From an uncultured Bacteroidales bacterium (GTDB taxonomy: Bacteria > Bacteroidota > Bacteroidia > Bacteroidales > Paludibacteraceae), in assembly GCA_946626605.1 (NCBI GenBank), contig CAMOUL010000001.1:207932-271931 (forward strand): a DNA stretch of 64,000 nt. The letters run 5' to 3'. This document shows, one piece after another, positions 34,801-43,623 of the stretch (position 1 is its first letter; the number at the start of each line of letters is the position of its first letter). Under the pieces are notes generated by a model. That model saw nothing but the letters and a program-made list of their open reading frames with translations, did not search any database and was not told where the DNA came from. Both the position numbers and the translations under genes were made by a program.

Positions 34801-35645
34801 TCCGGGGTCTTGAGCCACTCCTGCTTCGTATAGTGCATACGATTGATATCGTTCACATAGTGGTTTGTGCTGAGGCATATCAATCGATCATGCGCCTCTG
34901 CATCCTCTTCATTCACAAAGTGACTATCGTTGGTGGCAATGATCTTCACGCCGTGTTTGCGTGCTAACTCAATAAGCACAGGGTTGACCTGTTTCTGACG
35001 TTCATATACCTCTTGGTCTCCACCTGGTTTCTGCGTCTCATGGCGCTGTAGCTCGATGTAATAGTCTTCGCCAAAGAGGTTCTTAAACCATTGAATAGTT
35101 TCTTCCGCTTCGCTGAAGTCATTCTTCGCAAGGCCATCCAATACTTTCTGGGGTAACTCGCCACCCAAACAGGCCGAACTGCAGATAATCCCCTCGTGCC
35201 ATTTCTCCAATAGCTCTTTATCGATACGTGGCGTATGATAGAACGCATCGGACATATAGCCATGCGATACCAATCGGCATAAGTTATGATAACCCTCCAT
35301 GTTCTTCGCCAGTAGGATCAGGTGCCAACCTGAACGATCGATGACATAGGTGCGCCCTTCTGCGTTCACCGCTTTATCCTCTTTCTTGGATAAACGGCCG
35401 CGACGAGCACAGTATGCCTCGCATCCTACGATTGGCTTGAATGGCTCTAAACCATCCTCTTTACGCGCTTTGTTGATTTTCTTGCAATAGTCAAGCAGAT
35501 CCTTGATTCCGTACATGTTACCATGGTCGGTCAATGCCACCGAGTTCATCCCGGAGGCAATACACTTATCAACGATCTCCTCGACTTTAGACAAGCCGTC
35601 TAAGAGCGAGTAATGAGAGTGGACATGTAAGTGGGTAAAACTCAT
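31818..35645 (-). CDS. dnaE: DNA polymerase III subunit alpha
   Basis: 1275 residues, full length. The PHP domain opens with HLHVHSHYSLLDG; the palm aspartates are in PDIDTDFED near 445-450; the helix-hairpin-helix and OB-fold regions follow. It is the replicative polymerase. The ATG overlaps the stop of the Omp28-like gene in an ATGA, so expression is tied to a series of envelope genes. Confidence 0.97.
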   Translation of the reverse strand: MSFTHLHVHSHYSLLDGLSKVEEIVDKCIASGMNSVALTDHGNMYGIKDLLDYCKKINKARKEDGLEPFKPIVGCEAYCARRGRLSKKEDKAVNAEGRTYVIDRSGWHLILLAKNMEGYHNLCRLVSHGYMSDAFYHTPRIDKELLEKWHEGIICSSACLGGELPQKVLDGLAKNDFSEAEETIQWFKNLFGEDYYIELQRHETQKPGGDQEVYERQKQVNPVLIELARKHGVKIIATNDSHFVNEEDAEAHDRLICLSTNHYVNDINRMHYTKQEWLKTPEEMEAIFSDIPEAITNTQEIADKVEIYNIDHDPIMPKFDIPASFGKEEDYPDRLAFEAAYLRHLTMEGALERYGKERLETDEVLKERIEFELNTIISMGFPGYFLIVMDFIRAAREELDVSVGPGRGSAAGSVVAYCLKITDLDPLKYDLLFERFLNPDRISLPDIDTDFEDCGRGKVLDYVSRKYGETHVAHIVTYGKMATKSALADVGRVQQVPLAFVNELKGYVPDRDFPDTVLKSLPPGAKKPKVNLKNCYKYIDELKREYETGDPNTRSMLEYAARLEGTIRQVGVHACGVIIGADDLTNFAPLSSVEDKNSKKRVLVTEYDGHVVESVGLIKMDFLGLITLTIIKECLRNVKKARGIDIDIDHIPIDDELTYKLFQEGRTVAVFQFESAGMQKYLRELQPTVIGDLIAMNALYRPGPMDYIPQFIKRKQGIEPVTYDIPVMEKYLKDTYGVTVYQEQVMLLSRLLANFTRGESDKLRKAMGKKQMDVLASLQDKFMSGGKANGHDEKVLTKIWEDWKKFASYAFNKSHAACYSWVAYQTGYLKAHYPAEFMAANLTVHKDDIKEVTKLMDECRALGLSVLEPDVNESELSFTVNSKGAIRFGLGGIKGVGEGAVEAIISEREKNGKYTSIFDFLERVNLQSCNKKTIENLAKAGAFECFDDIYREQFFGTDEIGNTGLELLMNYGNKWQADKAVNSNSLFGDLADAIEIKHPDLPQVPRWDTIERLNKEKDLIGIYLSAHPLDEYEFELRELCNVTTNELSQFEKWRKPEERAEAEKRIKIELAENGEEMEERPIIPSEFIAAHKNQACLLGGLITSAEQRISQKGNPYGRYTIEDYSGSYEFALFGNAYTNFGHLLLKDLYVLVQGVVQQRGAGQKWFREGPDEKAEFEFVVQSVETLNETQKKRSEGIQIRLALEAVTPELVDELADKIKENPGQGRLHVTVFNPLNKQQVALTSRSLPIHVTPRFYKWLVRKRAEDVLDFAVAEK

Positions 35646-37003
35646 AACCTTTTCAGCTTCGCGGGTGCGTTACCTTGATAATACTCTACCGGCGTAGTGC
35701 CAACGATATGGATGTCTGAGCCATTGCGGGCATGACCAACTACTTCCCAACCTTCCTCGGTAAGTGTTACCGTACCATCTGTGATAAGCCAAGTGGCACG
35801 CGGGTCGAAGTATCTTTGCTTCAGATAATTGCGGGAGGTATAATAGAAGATACTTCCATCAATCTGCTGCTGCGCATCATCGCGATAACCTGCTAATGCA
35901 GCGCCTGCAGTACGGGAGTTATTCAACTCATAGGTGCCGGTTGCTATCTCTGTCGCAGACGCCTCAGTATACAGATGGATATAGGTGAACGGAACACAGC
36001 GTGTACCGCCTACTTTTACGTTCGCATTCTCTTCATACGCCATGATAACCCATTCCTTGAGGTTTCCTACCAACTCGCTATACACGAGGGCATAGGAGAT
36101 AGAATCGGCGTCTACGCCCGAATAGTCTTTCGGTGCTGCAGTAGCACTCGGCTCCGGATAAAAATCAGAAACAGGCACTGCTTTGATACCTCCATGCTCG
36201 ATGTCCGCGCCGCCCTTTGTTCCTGCTACAGCAGGTTTCTCTGCGGCTTGAACAACCGGCTTGAACTCCTCGCTCAGGAAAGCTACTACCATGCAGTTCT
36301 CGGCTACCCAGTTCTCATCCAATACTAGCGTATACTCAGTCGAGTAGCGATTTTTCTTCACCGAAACTTCATCTCCCTTCGCGTCAGTAAGGAAAGCGCG
36401 TACTGCATTCGTATGACGGAACTCTTCCCAGCCTTCGAAAGAATAGTAATAGTCGGACTGATAGTCCACCATGCCGGATTCCTTAACGAGTACCGTGAGG
36501 AATAACGCCGGGTGGTCTTGGGTTGCCAGCGCACCGCTAACTTTGATATTCAGTTGTCTGTTAGCTGCATCGTAGTTGTTCTCAATCTCGACCGAAGCAT
36601 AGGTTGTGGTTGCAAACTGAGCCTTATCTGTCGTAGGCAGATAACCCGGGTGGAAAACCGTTTGGCTACCATCTTCAGTCTTTGTCTTGGCTCGGTCAAT
36701 AGTCATACTCGGTGCACCGCTTACACCCAAAGTATTAGTGATGGTCTTACTGCCGCTCACCGTAAAATGATCTTGTTTGTAACCGTAGTGGTGCAGTACA
36801 ACGATGAAATTGGTGTCATTGGCAGTGAAATCACTGATACAATTCATACCATCAGGGCAATAACCGCAGTCTTGTCCCGTGAACTCTTCAATCAAGTGTT
36901 TTTTTGGAAACGAATCAGGAATCGGTCCATACGGATCGTTTGTGTCACATGCTGTAAATGTCAATGCGACTACGCTCATCAGAGCAAAAAATAAACGTTT
37001 CAT
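35642..37003 (-). CDS. Omp28-related lipoprotein with thioredoxin-like N-domain
   Basis: 453 residues. Lipobox LTFTAC19. The N-terminal domain begins LIEEFTGQDCGYCPDG, a thioredoxin-like CxxC (C46, C49) typical of Omp28-related proteins, then GVSGAPSMTIDR in the cis-proline position. The rest is beta-rich. A disulfide or adhesion role is possible, not shown. Neighbouring TlpA and a second Omp28-like protein also carry CxxC. Confidence 0.8.
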   Translation of the reverse strand: MKRLFFALMSVVALTFTACDTNDPYGPIPDSFPKKHLIEEFTGQDCGYCPDGMNCISDFTANDTNFIVVLHHYGYKQDHFTVSGSKTITNTLGVSGAPSMTIDRAKTKTEDGSQTVFHPGYLPTTDKAQFATTTYASVEIENNYDAANRQLNIKVSGALATQDHPALFLTVLVKESGMVDYQSDYYYSFEGWEEFRHTNAVRAFLTDAKGDEVSVKKNRYSTEYTLVLDENWVAENCMVVAFLSEEFKPVVQAAEKPAVAGTKGGADIEHGGIKAVPVSDFYPEPSATAAPKDYSGVDADSISYALVYSELVGNLKEWVIMAYEENANVKVGGTRCVPFTYIHLYTEASATEIATGTYELNNSRTAGAALAGYRDDAQQQIDGSIFYYTSRNYLKQRYFDPRATWLITDGTVTLTEEGWEVVGHARNGSDIHIVGTTPVEYYQGNAPAKLKRL

Positions 37004-37019
37004 ATCTATAAAAATTTTA

Positions 37020-37047
37020 AAATCTCAAATCCTAAATCATAAATGAT
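37020..37047. repeat. 7-bp-period array between two minus-strand genes
   Basis: AAATCTC, AAATCCT, AAATCAT, AAATGAT. It spans the stop codon (37037-37039) of the 176-residue protein gene and runs into the gap before the Omp28-like gene. Confidence 0.75.
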
Positions 37048-37567
37048 ATACCTTATCATCTTTGATGATAATCACTACACCGTCCTTCAGTATCTTCTGC
37101 GTACCCTTGTAGGTATCGGAAACTTGCTCCACGTCCTGCGATTCGTAGTTAAAGTGCACTGTCAGCGTCAGGCTGCCTTCTGTATCCTTGAAGGTATAAG
37201 TGATGGTTTCATTCGATCCTGCTGCCGGATTATAATGTATATACCAGGTCGCAAAATCCGACGGATTATAATTCAGTAACTGTGTCGTTTCGCCATTTCC
37301 GGCCTGGCATTGACCTGCGCAACAGAACTCATCTGTCAAGCCGGTTGACGAACGCGTGATACTTACCTGCAGGGCACCGCTGCTGATCAGCGTTCCTTCT
37401 ACACCCATCACAGGGAGACCCGAAAGCGGGTCAATACTGGCCTCATTCACGGTAAACTCCATTCCTTCTTCGGTTACTTCTCCTTGTCCGTCTACTTCGA
37501 CTACGATGGCTTGCGCATTAAGAGCCAGCATGCAGAATACTGCACTAATCATCCAAATTCGTTTCAT
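37037..37567 (-). CDS. Small secreted protein, unknown function
   Basis: 176 residues with a signal peptide (ending about LNAQA). The body is beta-rich with a cysteine cluster FCCAGQCQ. It ends ILKDGVVIIIKDDKVYHL, which resembles the short C-terminal tail on the endonuclease at 15903. Secretion through the outer membrane is a fair guess. It overlaps the preceding Omp28-like gene by 23 bp. Confidence 0.7.
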   Translation of the reverse strand: MKRIWMISAVFCMLALNAQAIVVEVDGQGEVTEEGMEFTVNEASIDPLSGLPVMGVEGTLISSGALQVSITRSSTGLTDEFCCAGQCQAGNGETTQLLNYNPSDFATWYIHYNPAAGSNETITYTFKDTEGSLTLTVHFNYESQDVEQVSDTYKGTQKILKDGVVIIIKDDKVYHL

Positions 37568-38345
37568 AAGCTTGTAATATTCGATAGTTATTTTGATCTA
37601 ATAATAATGCCACTACTTGGCAGTTCTTTATATTGCATCGATCGGGTATCGGCATTGTGTACCTATACTGCGAGGCCGAATTCTGCAACAATATCGGCTC
37701 TCCCCATGGGCATCCGTTCATAGCAGCCCGTAGCACATGTCGATGGTAATAATCGGTGTTAACCGACCCATCCGGCATCGCTTGAGCACCATGGATACTG
37801 TCTTCTACCAACCAGATTGCCAGGCGAGTATCTAAGGTCTGTTCGGCATATGCCAATACCTCTACGTCTATCGTCCGCTTTTCGAGATCCGTCGCGGTGG
37901 TTACGCCTAAATACGGCCATACCGTATCCTGCTGCATGGCATGAATCAACTCTCCCGACCATTCGTTGTAGTCATAGAAATATCGATTATCGGTCGCTTG
38001 CAGGTCGATGTTCCCCGCAGGGAATGGTGTGGTGGCTGTGCCGCCCATGTAGAGGTATAAACTGTCTGCTTCCGGACAGGTGTAATCATATAAACCCTGC
38101 GTGAAAGGATTCGAAGCCGGATGCAGTGCGACCACTATCAACTGCTTGTCATATAACTCCTGCAGCGCTTGTGCGGTTTGTGCTGCCGTAGGACAGTTGA
38201 CGCAGCGGAAGCCCGTGTACTCCAATAGCACATGCGTGCGACTATTGGTCACAGGGGTAGGAACCGGAATCAACCGATCTTCCTCCTTGATCACTTCGCA
38301 ACTGCAAAGCAGACCAATCACCATGTAAAGGAATAACTTGCGCAT
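37545..38345 (-). CDS. Omp28-like lipoprotein with CxxC
   Basis: 266 residues from the ATG at 38345; the frame is open 45 bp further but the lipobox (LLCSC16) requires this start. VLLEYTGFRCVNCP places C48 and C51 as in the N-domain of Omp28-related proteins. Shorter than the 453-residue relative downstream. Overlaps both neighbours by 23-28 bp. Confidence 0.75.
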   Translation of the reverse strand: MRKLFLYMVIGLLCSCEVIKEEDRLIPVPTPVTNSRTHVLLEYTGFRCVNCPTAAQTAQALQELYDKQLIVVALHPASNPFTQGLYDYTCPEADSLYLYMGGTATTPFPAGNIDLQATDNRYFYDYNEWSGELIHAMQQDTVWPYLGVTTATDLEKRTIDVEVLAYAEQTLDTRLAIWLVEDSIHGAQAMPDGSVNTDYYHRHVLRAAMNGCPWGEPILLQNSASQYRYTMPIPDRCNIKNCQVVALLLDQNNYRILQAYETNLDD

Positions 38346-39988
38346 ACGCCTTCTTGTTTCGGTACATAGCGACAAACACCTCCCGCGCATTGAAAACCTT
38401 CTTGCGTCTTCGTATAACCCACCATTGCGCGATGTGCACCATGGGTGTAGGTCAACGCCGCCGTGTAGAAGTGTTCATGGGTTGCCTCTGCCGCACCACC
38501 TATGTTATACTTCCATTCACCACTGATCATCCAGTGATGATAGAGACTTAATTCATATAATGCAAACACCCACTGTCCCCTGTAATCGGGTGAATACATG
38601 TATTGCAACTCTCCTCGCATGGAGATGTTGTTGTTCACTTGAAAACGAGCGTCTACAACCGCAATACAGGAATGAATAAAACTACCATGCCCTTCAATAA
38701 TCTTCTGGTTGTAATTCTGGTACATCAGCATCGCGTTAAGCCACCAGCGTTTCGCCAAGCGTTTATTTAACTCGATATTGACGTCGGTATAGTACTCGCC
38801 TTCTTTCGTCTTATCGATATCCCAACTGCCGGGTGCAGCTAATCCGCGGATATGAGCCGCACTCACTTTTAGCGTCGTGCCGTATTTACCACCCATCTTC
38901 GTCTTGCGCGGCCAGGTATAGCGCATCGTCGCTTGAAAGGCCCACTCGCCGCTGTTGTACTGCGTTACGTAGGGATACATCGCCGCTAAGGCATATGTGT
39001 GTTGCTCCGCAAAAGCCGGCATGTGATTCAGTCGTCCGGTAATACCCGTCCGCATACGTTCGGAGCGAAAAGCCATGTTATCCGTACGCTTTATTTGCGC
39101 CAATACGGAAAATCCCTTGCGAGAATAACCGGCACTGATAAACAAGGCCTCACCATCGCGATAACTGAATCCGTTGTCTAAGCACGGATCATTGGCTTTG
39201 CGTGCGTACTCGACCAATAGGTCCACACCCTTCATCTGCCATTGCGTTCGTACATCTCCGGCTCCTACCCAGCGAGGTAGGTTATACATGTATAATGCCC
39301 CGGCTTGCGGCACAATAATGGTATCCGGTGCTTCGTATTTCGATACATAACTGCCGCCGATCATCCAACGCATATCCAACGCTTGCATCTTCGGCACCCA
39401 TTGCTCGATATGTATCTCTGCATCGCCGCCGATCGTCGCATCGCGGGTGTAGTTCCAACCCCATGCATGGTCTTTATAGCAACTCCAGTAACGCCGCTGT
39501 TTACCGCCTATCAATTGCAACTGAATGCCTTTATACGGCTCTAATTTTATCTTCGCGCCGCGTAGTGCTCCATCGATACCGATGCCACGGTCCTCATATA
39601 AATCCAGAATCAGACCTGATCCGAACTGCCCATACACATCGCCTATCGTGATTTCACCCCATGTGAAAGCAGCCTCTAAACTCAAGTGCCCAACACCGTG
39701 TCCGCCGAAATCACTCTCGTAACCCAATAGCGGCCATTGCGTTAACTCCAGTCGAGTGGTAGCGCGCAATTCCCGAAAAGTCTTGCGTTCGGCTTGCCAG
39801 TGTACACTCAGGTCCAGATAACTGTTGCTATGGTATTTCACCGGACTCCAATCCAGCAATCCGTCATGTTGCAGTCCGCCGCTTACAAACACCGTGTCGT
39901 TGGCATAAGACACTGATAACGGAAAACAGAGCAGAGCAAGGACCATCAGCCCTAACCATCTCCATCCTATTTCCCGTGTTTCGTTCAT
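38318..39988 (-). CDS. Outer-membrane protein, DUF6029-like
   Basis: 556 residues from the ATG at 39988. Signal peptide ending about SYAND, then repeated amphipathic strands and a final aromatic strand ending YSFTW, so an outer-membrane barrel. Content and position beside TlpA and Omp28-like genes fit the DUF6029 proteins of Bacteroidetes; function unknown. The open frame runs 162 bp further upstream inside the TlpA gene; the chosen ATG makes an ATGA overlap with the TlpA stop. Confidence 0.72.
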   Translation of the reverse strand: MNETREIGWRWLGLMVLALLCFPLSVSYANDTVFVSGGLQHDGLLDWSPVKYHSNSYLDLSVHWQAERKTFRELRATTRLELTQWPLLGYESDFGGHGVGHLSLEAAFTWGEITIGDVYGQFGSGLILDLYEDRGIGIDGALRGAKIKLEPYKGIQLQLIGGKQRRYWSCYKDHAWGWNYTRDATIGGDAEIHIEQWVPKMQALDMRWMIGGSYVSKYEAPDTIIVPQAGALYMYNLPRWVGAGDVRTQWQMKGVDLLVEYARKANDPCLDNGFSYRDGEALFISAGYSRKGFSVLAQIKRTDNMAFRSERMRTGITGRLNHMPAFAEQHTYALAAMYPYVTQYNSGEWAFQATMRYTWPRKTKMGGKYGTTLKVSAAHIRGLAAPGSWDIDKTKEGEYYTDVNIELNKRLAKRWWLNAMLMYQNYNQKIIEGHGSFIHSCIAVVDARFQVNNNISMRGELQYMYSPDYRGQWVFALYELSLYHHWMISGEWKYNIGGAAEATHEHFYTAALTYTHGAHRAMVGYTKTQEGFQCAGGVCRYVPKQEGVCASYSFTW

Positions 39989-40455
39989 TTGAGATATTTC
40001 ACTACCTCTGTTTCGTCGCCTTCGGTATATCCGACATGCTGATAGACGAGTGCGCCTTTGCTGTCGAATACAAACATATGCGGGATATTCTGAACACTCA
40101 TCGCGCGTTTGAATGTACCGTTCGGGTCCAGTAATACATGGTATTCCCATCCGTTACCGTCCACCAATGGACGCACTTTATGTTCGTCCTGCGCTTGGTC
40201 GATTGAGACGATATACATCTCTACACCCGTCTCGTCTTGCCAATCCGGATAGACATCATGAATCGCTTTTAACTCACGCATACAGGGTTTGCACCAGGTC
40301 GCGAAAAACGATATCACAACCGGTTTTCCGCTCTGCGTCAGTTTTGCTACATTCACGCTGTGCCCGTCAAGATCTTTGATTGTCACTTCCGGCAGTGTTG
40401 CCCATAACTGCAAGCCGCAAAGGGCAAGGATGATACAAACAATAGTCCGTTTCAT
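39985..40455 (-). CDS. TlpA/ResA-type thioredoxin-like protein
   Basis: 156 residues with an N-terminal signal sequence (cleavage about LQLWA). The redox motif WCKPC has C55 and C58, and the cis-proline is in NIPHMFVF. It should be a periplasmic thiol reductase or oxidase; the adjacent CxxC lipoproteins are natural candidates for partners, which is inference. One base separates it from apbE. Confidence 0.85.
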   Translation of the reverse strand: MKRTIVCIILALCGLQLWATLPEVTIKDLDGHSVNVAKLTQSGKPVVISFFATWCKPCMRELKAIHDVYPDWQDETGVEMYIVSIDQAQDEHKVRPLVDGNGWEYHVLLDPNGTFKRAMSVQNIPHMFVFDSKGALVYQHVGYTEGDETEVVKYLK

Positions 40456-40456
40456 A

Positions 40457-41479
40457 TTATTCTTTTATTCGCTCTTCCCAGTTCGGAGAAGAAATCGTTA
40501 TTAAACTGTCATTTTGCGCCACGATGAAGTAGCATGCGGCATCTCCGGCGCGCGCGATCATGTCCATGCCTTCCTCCGCACCTAACACCATGCATGCGGT
40601 GGCTAATGCGTCCGCGCGCATACAAGTGCTGCTGATTACGGTAGCACTCAGTAGCGAGTGCTGCACAGGATATCCCGTACGAGGGTCGATTGTATGACTC
40701 CTGCGCTCGTCTCCGGCATAATAAAAATTGCGGTAATTACCACTCGTCGCCATGCATACATCGCTCACGGCTAACACCTCTTGCAGGTCCTGTTGCGCAC
40801 CTTCGTTATTCAGATTCGGTTTGGTAATACCGATATGCCAGCGCTCACCGCGTGGGTTCATTCCGTGACAAACCACTTCTCCTCCAATATCTACCAGATA
40901 ATTTGTGCAACCATTGCGAGCCAACAAATCGGCAATCATATCGCATGCTTGACCCTTAGCTACCGCACCGCCGTCTAACTGCACACGCGGGTCCTGTTTA
41001 ATCACTCGATGATCTCTCAGCTCCACTTTCTCAAACCCTACAAACTCTCTTAGCGAATCGATGGTCTGTGAACTGATTTCAGCATACTGATCACTCTTTT
41101 TGCCAAATCCGAACGCCTTCACCAACGGCGCTACCGTGATGTCGAACGCTCCGTCCGATAAAGCATGTACCCGTTCCGCTTCTGCCCACATCGCCTCAAA
41201 GGCCGCATCGGTCACAGTGTCCCGATTGGCATTGATGGCGGAAAGCGTGGAGTAGGGATTAAACATACTCAAACTCTTATCGAAAGCCGCGAAGGACGCC
41301 ACAACACTATCCTTCAGATCCTTCGATGCCTCATAGCGAATGTTGTAGTAAGTGCCGAAAACAGAACCTTCATTATGGTAGAACTGCTTTTTCGGCTCTT
41401 CCTTCCATAACACCAGAAATAGCGTTGCAATTATCAACGCTACCAGCGCACTGATCGTATGTTTTTTGCTGATCTTCAT
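40457..41479 (-). CDS. apbE: FAD:protein FMN transferase
   Basis: 340 residues from the ATG at 41479 (the frame reaches a TTG three codons earlier). An N-terminal membrane anchor (about 9-27) is followed by the ApbE domain: DGGAVAKGQACDMI, LVDIGGEVVCHG and HTIDPRTGYPV. It attaches FMN to threonines of exported redox proteins. No flavinylated partner gene (such as nqr or rnf) is in the window. The ATG shares a base with the upstream stop. Confidence 0.9.
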   Translation of the reverse strand: MKISKKHTISALVALIIATLFLVLWKEEPKKQFYHNEGSVFGTYYNIRYEASKDLKDSVVASFAAFDKSLSMFNPYSTLSAINANRDTVTDAAFEAMWAEAERVHALSDGAFDITVAPLVKAFGFGKKSDQYAEISSQTIDSLREFVGFEKVELRDHRVIKQDPRVQLDGGAVAKGQACDMIADLLARNGCTNYLVDIGGEVVCHGMNPRGERWHIGITKPNLNNEGAQQDLQEVLAVSDVCMATSGNYRNFYYAGDERRSHTIDPRTGYPVQHSLLSATVISSTCMRADALATACMVLGAEEGMDMIARAGDAACYFIVAQNDSLITISSPNWEERIKE

Positions 41480-42288
41480 TAGAACCAAATACCCAAGCCC
41501 AGAACGGCATTCAGCTTCTGGTTGTACAGTTTGTCCTCACCTGCAGCACCAATAAAAGCTGTCTGCGTCGTCAAACCATCCGTATTCAGCGTACCCTGTG
41601 CATACAGGTCCAAAGTAACCACATCAAACTCCCATTCCTTGTTGATCTTCAGCGTGATGTTGGTTAAAGCAAACTTCTCATTGCCGTACACGTCACTGGC
41701 CCACGGCGACATACCTAACTGCGCACCTAAGGTGATACCCTTGTCCTCAAACGTGTAGTCATAACCCAACTCCAGATAACTGCTCCAAGCGCGGTGAGCT
41801 ACGTCGTTGTCGTCATACACGAAGTCATCTCCGGCAACCATGGTGTACCAATTGATGTACGCACCTACACCGAAGAAATGATCGAAGTTATAACCAACCC
41901 AAACCTCCGACTGATGCGTACTACCATTATCGCAATAGTAATACTCAGTGAAACCGGCGCTGGCACCATAAGCCGTAACAGAAGCCATAAAGTCTACCTC
42001 CGGCATAAACATCGTATACCCTCTGCCATCGCCTTTGTTGGCTTTCCACTGCCAATCCGAAGCACCTAAATTGGCCCATACGCCCGCGCGGAACTGAATA
42101 GCCTCGTCCAGTGCGTTAAAACCAACCAAACCTTCCGGCTGAAAACTTAAACCACCGTTGTACTGGCCGCGCCAGATATACGAACTAACTACATCCGCTC
42201 CGGCCTCATACGCAAATTCTACTTTGCTCTCTGCCGAAACAAATACCGCCATCATCGTAGCGGCTACTAATACTAATACCTTTTTCAT
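41479..42288 (-). CDS. TorF-like putative porin
   Basis: 269 residues with a signal peptide (ending FVSAES) and a C-terminal barrel signal GLGIWF. The motif VVSSYIWRGQ near the N-terminus matches the TorF family of putative outer-membrane porins. The next gene upstream is a paralogue with the same layout. Confidence 0.78.
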   Translation of the reverse strand: MKKVLVLVAATMMAVFVSAESKVEFAYEAGADVVSSYIWRGQYNGGLSFQPEGLVGFNALDEAIQFRAGVWANLGASDWQWKANKGDGRGYTMFMPEVDFMASVTAYGASAGFTEYYYCDNGSTHQSEVWVGYNFDHFFGVGAYINWYTMVAGDDFVYDDNDVAHRAWSSYLELGYDYTFEDKGITLGAQLGMSPWASDVYGNEKFALTNITLKINKEWEFDVVTLDLYAQGTLNTDGLTTQTAFIGAAGEDKLYNQKLNAVLGLGIWF

Positions 42289-42303
42289 TTTGATTTTTTT
42301 ATC

Positions 42304-42324
42304 TTTAAACTATAAACTTTCAAC
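42304..42324. repeat. 7-bp-period array between the two TorF-like genes
   Basis: TTTAAAC, TATAAAC, TTTCAAC in the 37-bp gap. Short and AT-rich, so less certain than the others. Confidence 0.5.
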
Positions 42325-42325
42325 T

Positions 42326-43219
42326 TTATTTCAAGTAAACTCCCAAACCTACATTGACGTTAATAGACTGAGTAGTCGGATTGAATGAGTGCCATTCTAT
42401 GGATGACTTATCGGTTGCCATCAGATATGGGTTCATCGTCAATTGACCCATTAGCATCATGCCGCAGTGCTTACTCAGACTCCAGTCTTTGCGCAAACAA
42501 ATCGTGATGTTCGTTACGGCAAAATCACCCTTATATTTCGTGTAGCAACTCTTCCACGGCGTGAAACCCACAGCACCGTGCAGACTCAGCTCGTACGGCA
42601 AATTCTGCGTGTAAAAAATCTCTGCGTAACTCGACCATGCACGTACCATATCGCCGGTGGTATTCAGGTATCCGTCGCTCGCGGCTACGCGCGTAGCCCA
42701 ATGAATTCCAAGCGGCAACTTGCTACTTATGGTGTATTTTACATTGATCTCCAAGCGATTTCCCTTGTCTGGATAATTGTGGAAATCGAAGAAACCGCAA
42801 TTGAAATTATAAATATAGAGCATGTATACATTCAATCCCCAGCGGGCAAAACCTAAACTGAAGTCCACCTCCGGCTGGAAGGTCTTGAAGTTCCATTGCT
42901 CTACGCCGACATTCCACCACATATCCAGATATAATCCGCCGTAACCCACATTGGCACTGGCTTGTATATTGGCGGCTCCGACAGACATACCGCGCCATAC
43001 ATACGCTGTTTGCAGAACAGCTTGCGCGTTGTAGGTCAGCCCGACCGGCTTACGGTAGTCGTCTAACCATTTATTCTCTTTTTTTACTACCTCTTGCTCC
43101 TCCGCTGCACTTATTTCGTCCGCACACACGCGCGCGCCGAACAAAAAAGGTATTGCTCCAACAAAAACTGTCAGAGCAATTACCTTTTGGAGCATCGACC
43201 TGAATCGATCCTTCAGCAT
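42326..43219 (-). CDS. TorF-like putative porin, paralogue
   Basis: 297 residues. Signal peptide, then AVLQTAYVWRGMSVG, equivalent to the WRG motif of the neighbour, shared strands (RAWSSYAEIFY against RAWSSYLELGY; VGFTPW against LGMSPW; AVTNITICLRKDW against ALTNITLKINKEW) and a C-terminal GLGVYL. A tandem duplication of an outer-membrane porin is the simplest reading. Confidence 0.78.
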   Translation of the reverse strand: MLKDRFRSMLQKVIALTVFVGAIPFLFGARVCADEISAAEEQEVVKKENKWLDDYRKPVGLTYNAQAVLQTAYVWRGMSVGAANIQASANVGYGGLYLDMWWNVGVEQWNFKTFQPEVDFSLGFARWGLNVYMLYIYNFNCGFFDFHNYPDKGNRLEINVKYTISSKLPLGIHWATRVAASDGYLNTTGDMVRAWSSYAEIFYTQNLPYELSLHGAVGFTPWKSCYTKYKGDFAVTNITICLRKDWSLSKHCGMMLMGQLTMNPYLMATDKSSIEWHSFNPTTQSINVNVGLGVYLK

Positions 43220-43231
43220 ACGCCTTCGTGA

Positions 43232-43471
43232 TTAAAGCGCATTTTGTGCTTCCCAAGCGCGACGCAGGGCAACCTCCAAGATGCGCGTGTTGGTCAAGTC
43301 AACAATGCCACCGTCAAAACCCGGCTCCAGATGATAGTCTGCCGTGCCCTCTCCGTTGAAGAAAGCGCGTACCTCATCTCCCGTTAAACCCAGCTCTGCT
43401 GCAATAGCATCCATACTACCATGGGGAAGACTGTCCTTTACTGCACGAAGGCGATTAAATGTTGTTCGCAT
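43232..43471 (-). CDS. Small conserved protein, probably DNA-binding
   Basis: 79 residues. HGSMDAIAAELGLTGDEVRAFFNG has helix-turn-helix spacing; EPGFDGGIVDLTNTRILEVAL follows. I recognise the pattern as a small conserved Bacteroidetes protein, without a known role. It is the first gene behind the promoter of the 13-gene convoy, so autoregulation of that unit is conceivable. Confidence 0.72.
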   Translation of the reverse strand: MRTTFNRLRAVKDSLPHGSMDAIAAELGLTGDEVRAFFNGEGTADYHLEPGFDGGIVDLTNTRILEVALRRAWEAQNAL

Positions 43472-43524
43472 AACTCAAATGTGTTTTTATGTAGTTTATA
43501 AATGTGATTTATCGAAATTCGGTG

Positions 43525-43556
43525 CAAAGATACAAAAATATTTTTATATATGCAAA
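43525..43556 (-). promoter_or_regulatory. Bacteroidetes-type promoter for the 43471-29087 convoy
   Basis: Minus strand: TTTG (43556-43553, in TTTGCATATATA), 20 bp, TATCTTTG (43532-43525). It is back to back with the mnmE promoter. Confidence 0.8.
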
Positions 43557-43580
43557 TTATTCGTGCTTTTTATTAATTTT

Positions 43581-43612
43581 TTTGCGTATGTAAAAAAAAA
43601 GTGTTATCTTTG
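43581..43612 (+). promoter_or_regulatory. Bacteroidetes-type promoter for mnmE
   Basis: TTTG at 43581-43584 (in TTTGCGTATGTA), a 20-bp A-rich spacer, TATCTTTG at 43605-43612. The ATG at 43624 leaves only about 4-6 nt of leader. Confidence 0.8.
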
Positions 43613-43623
43613 CGCTCGATTTG

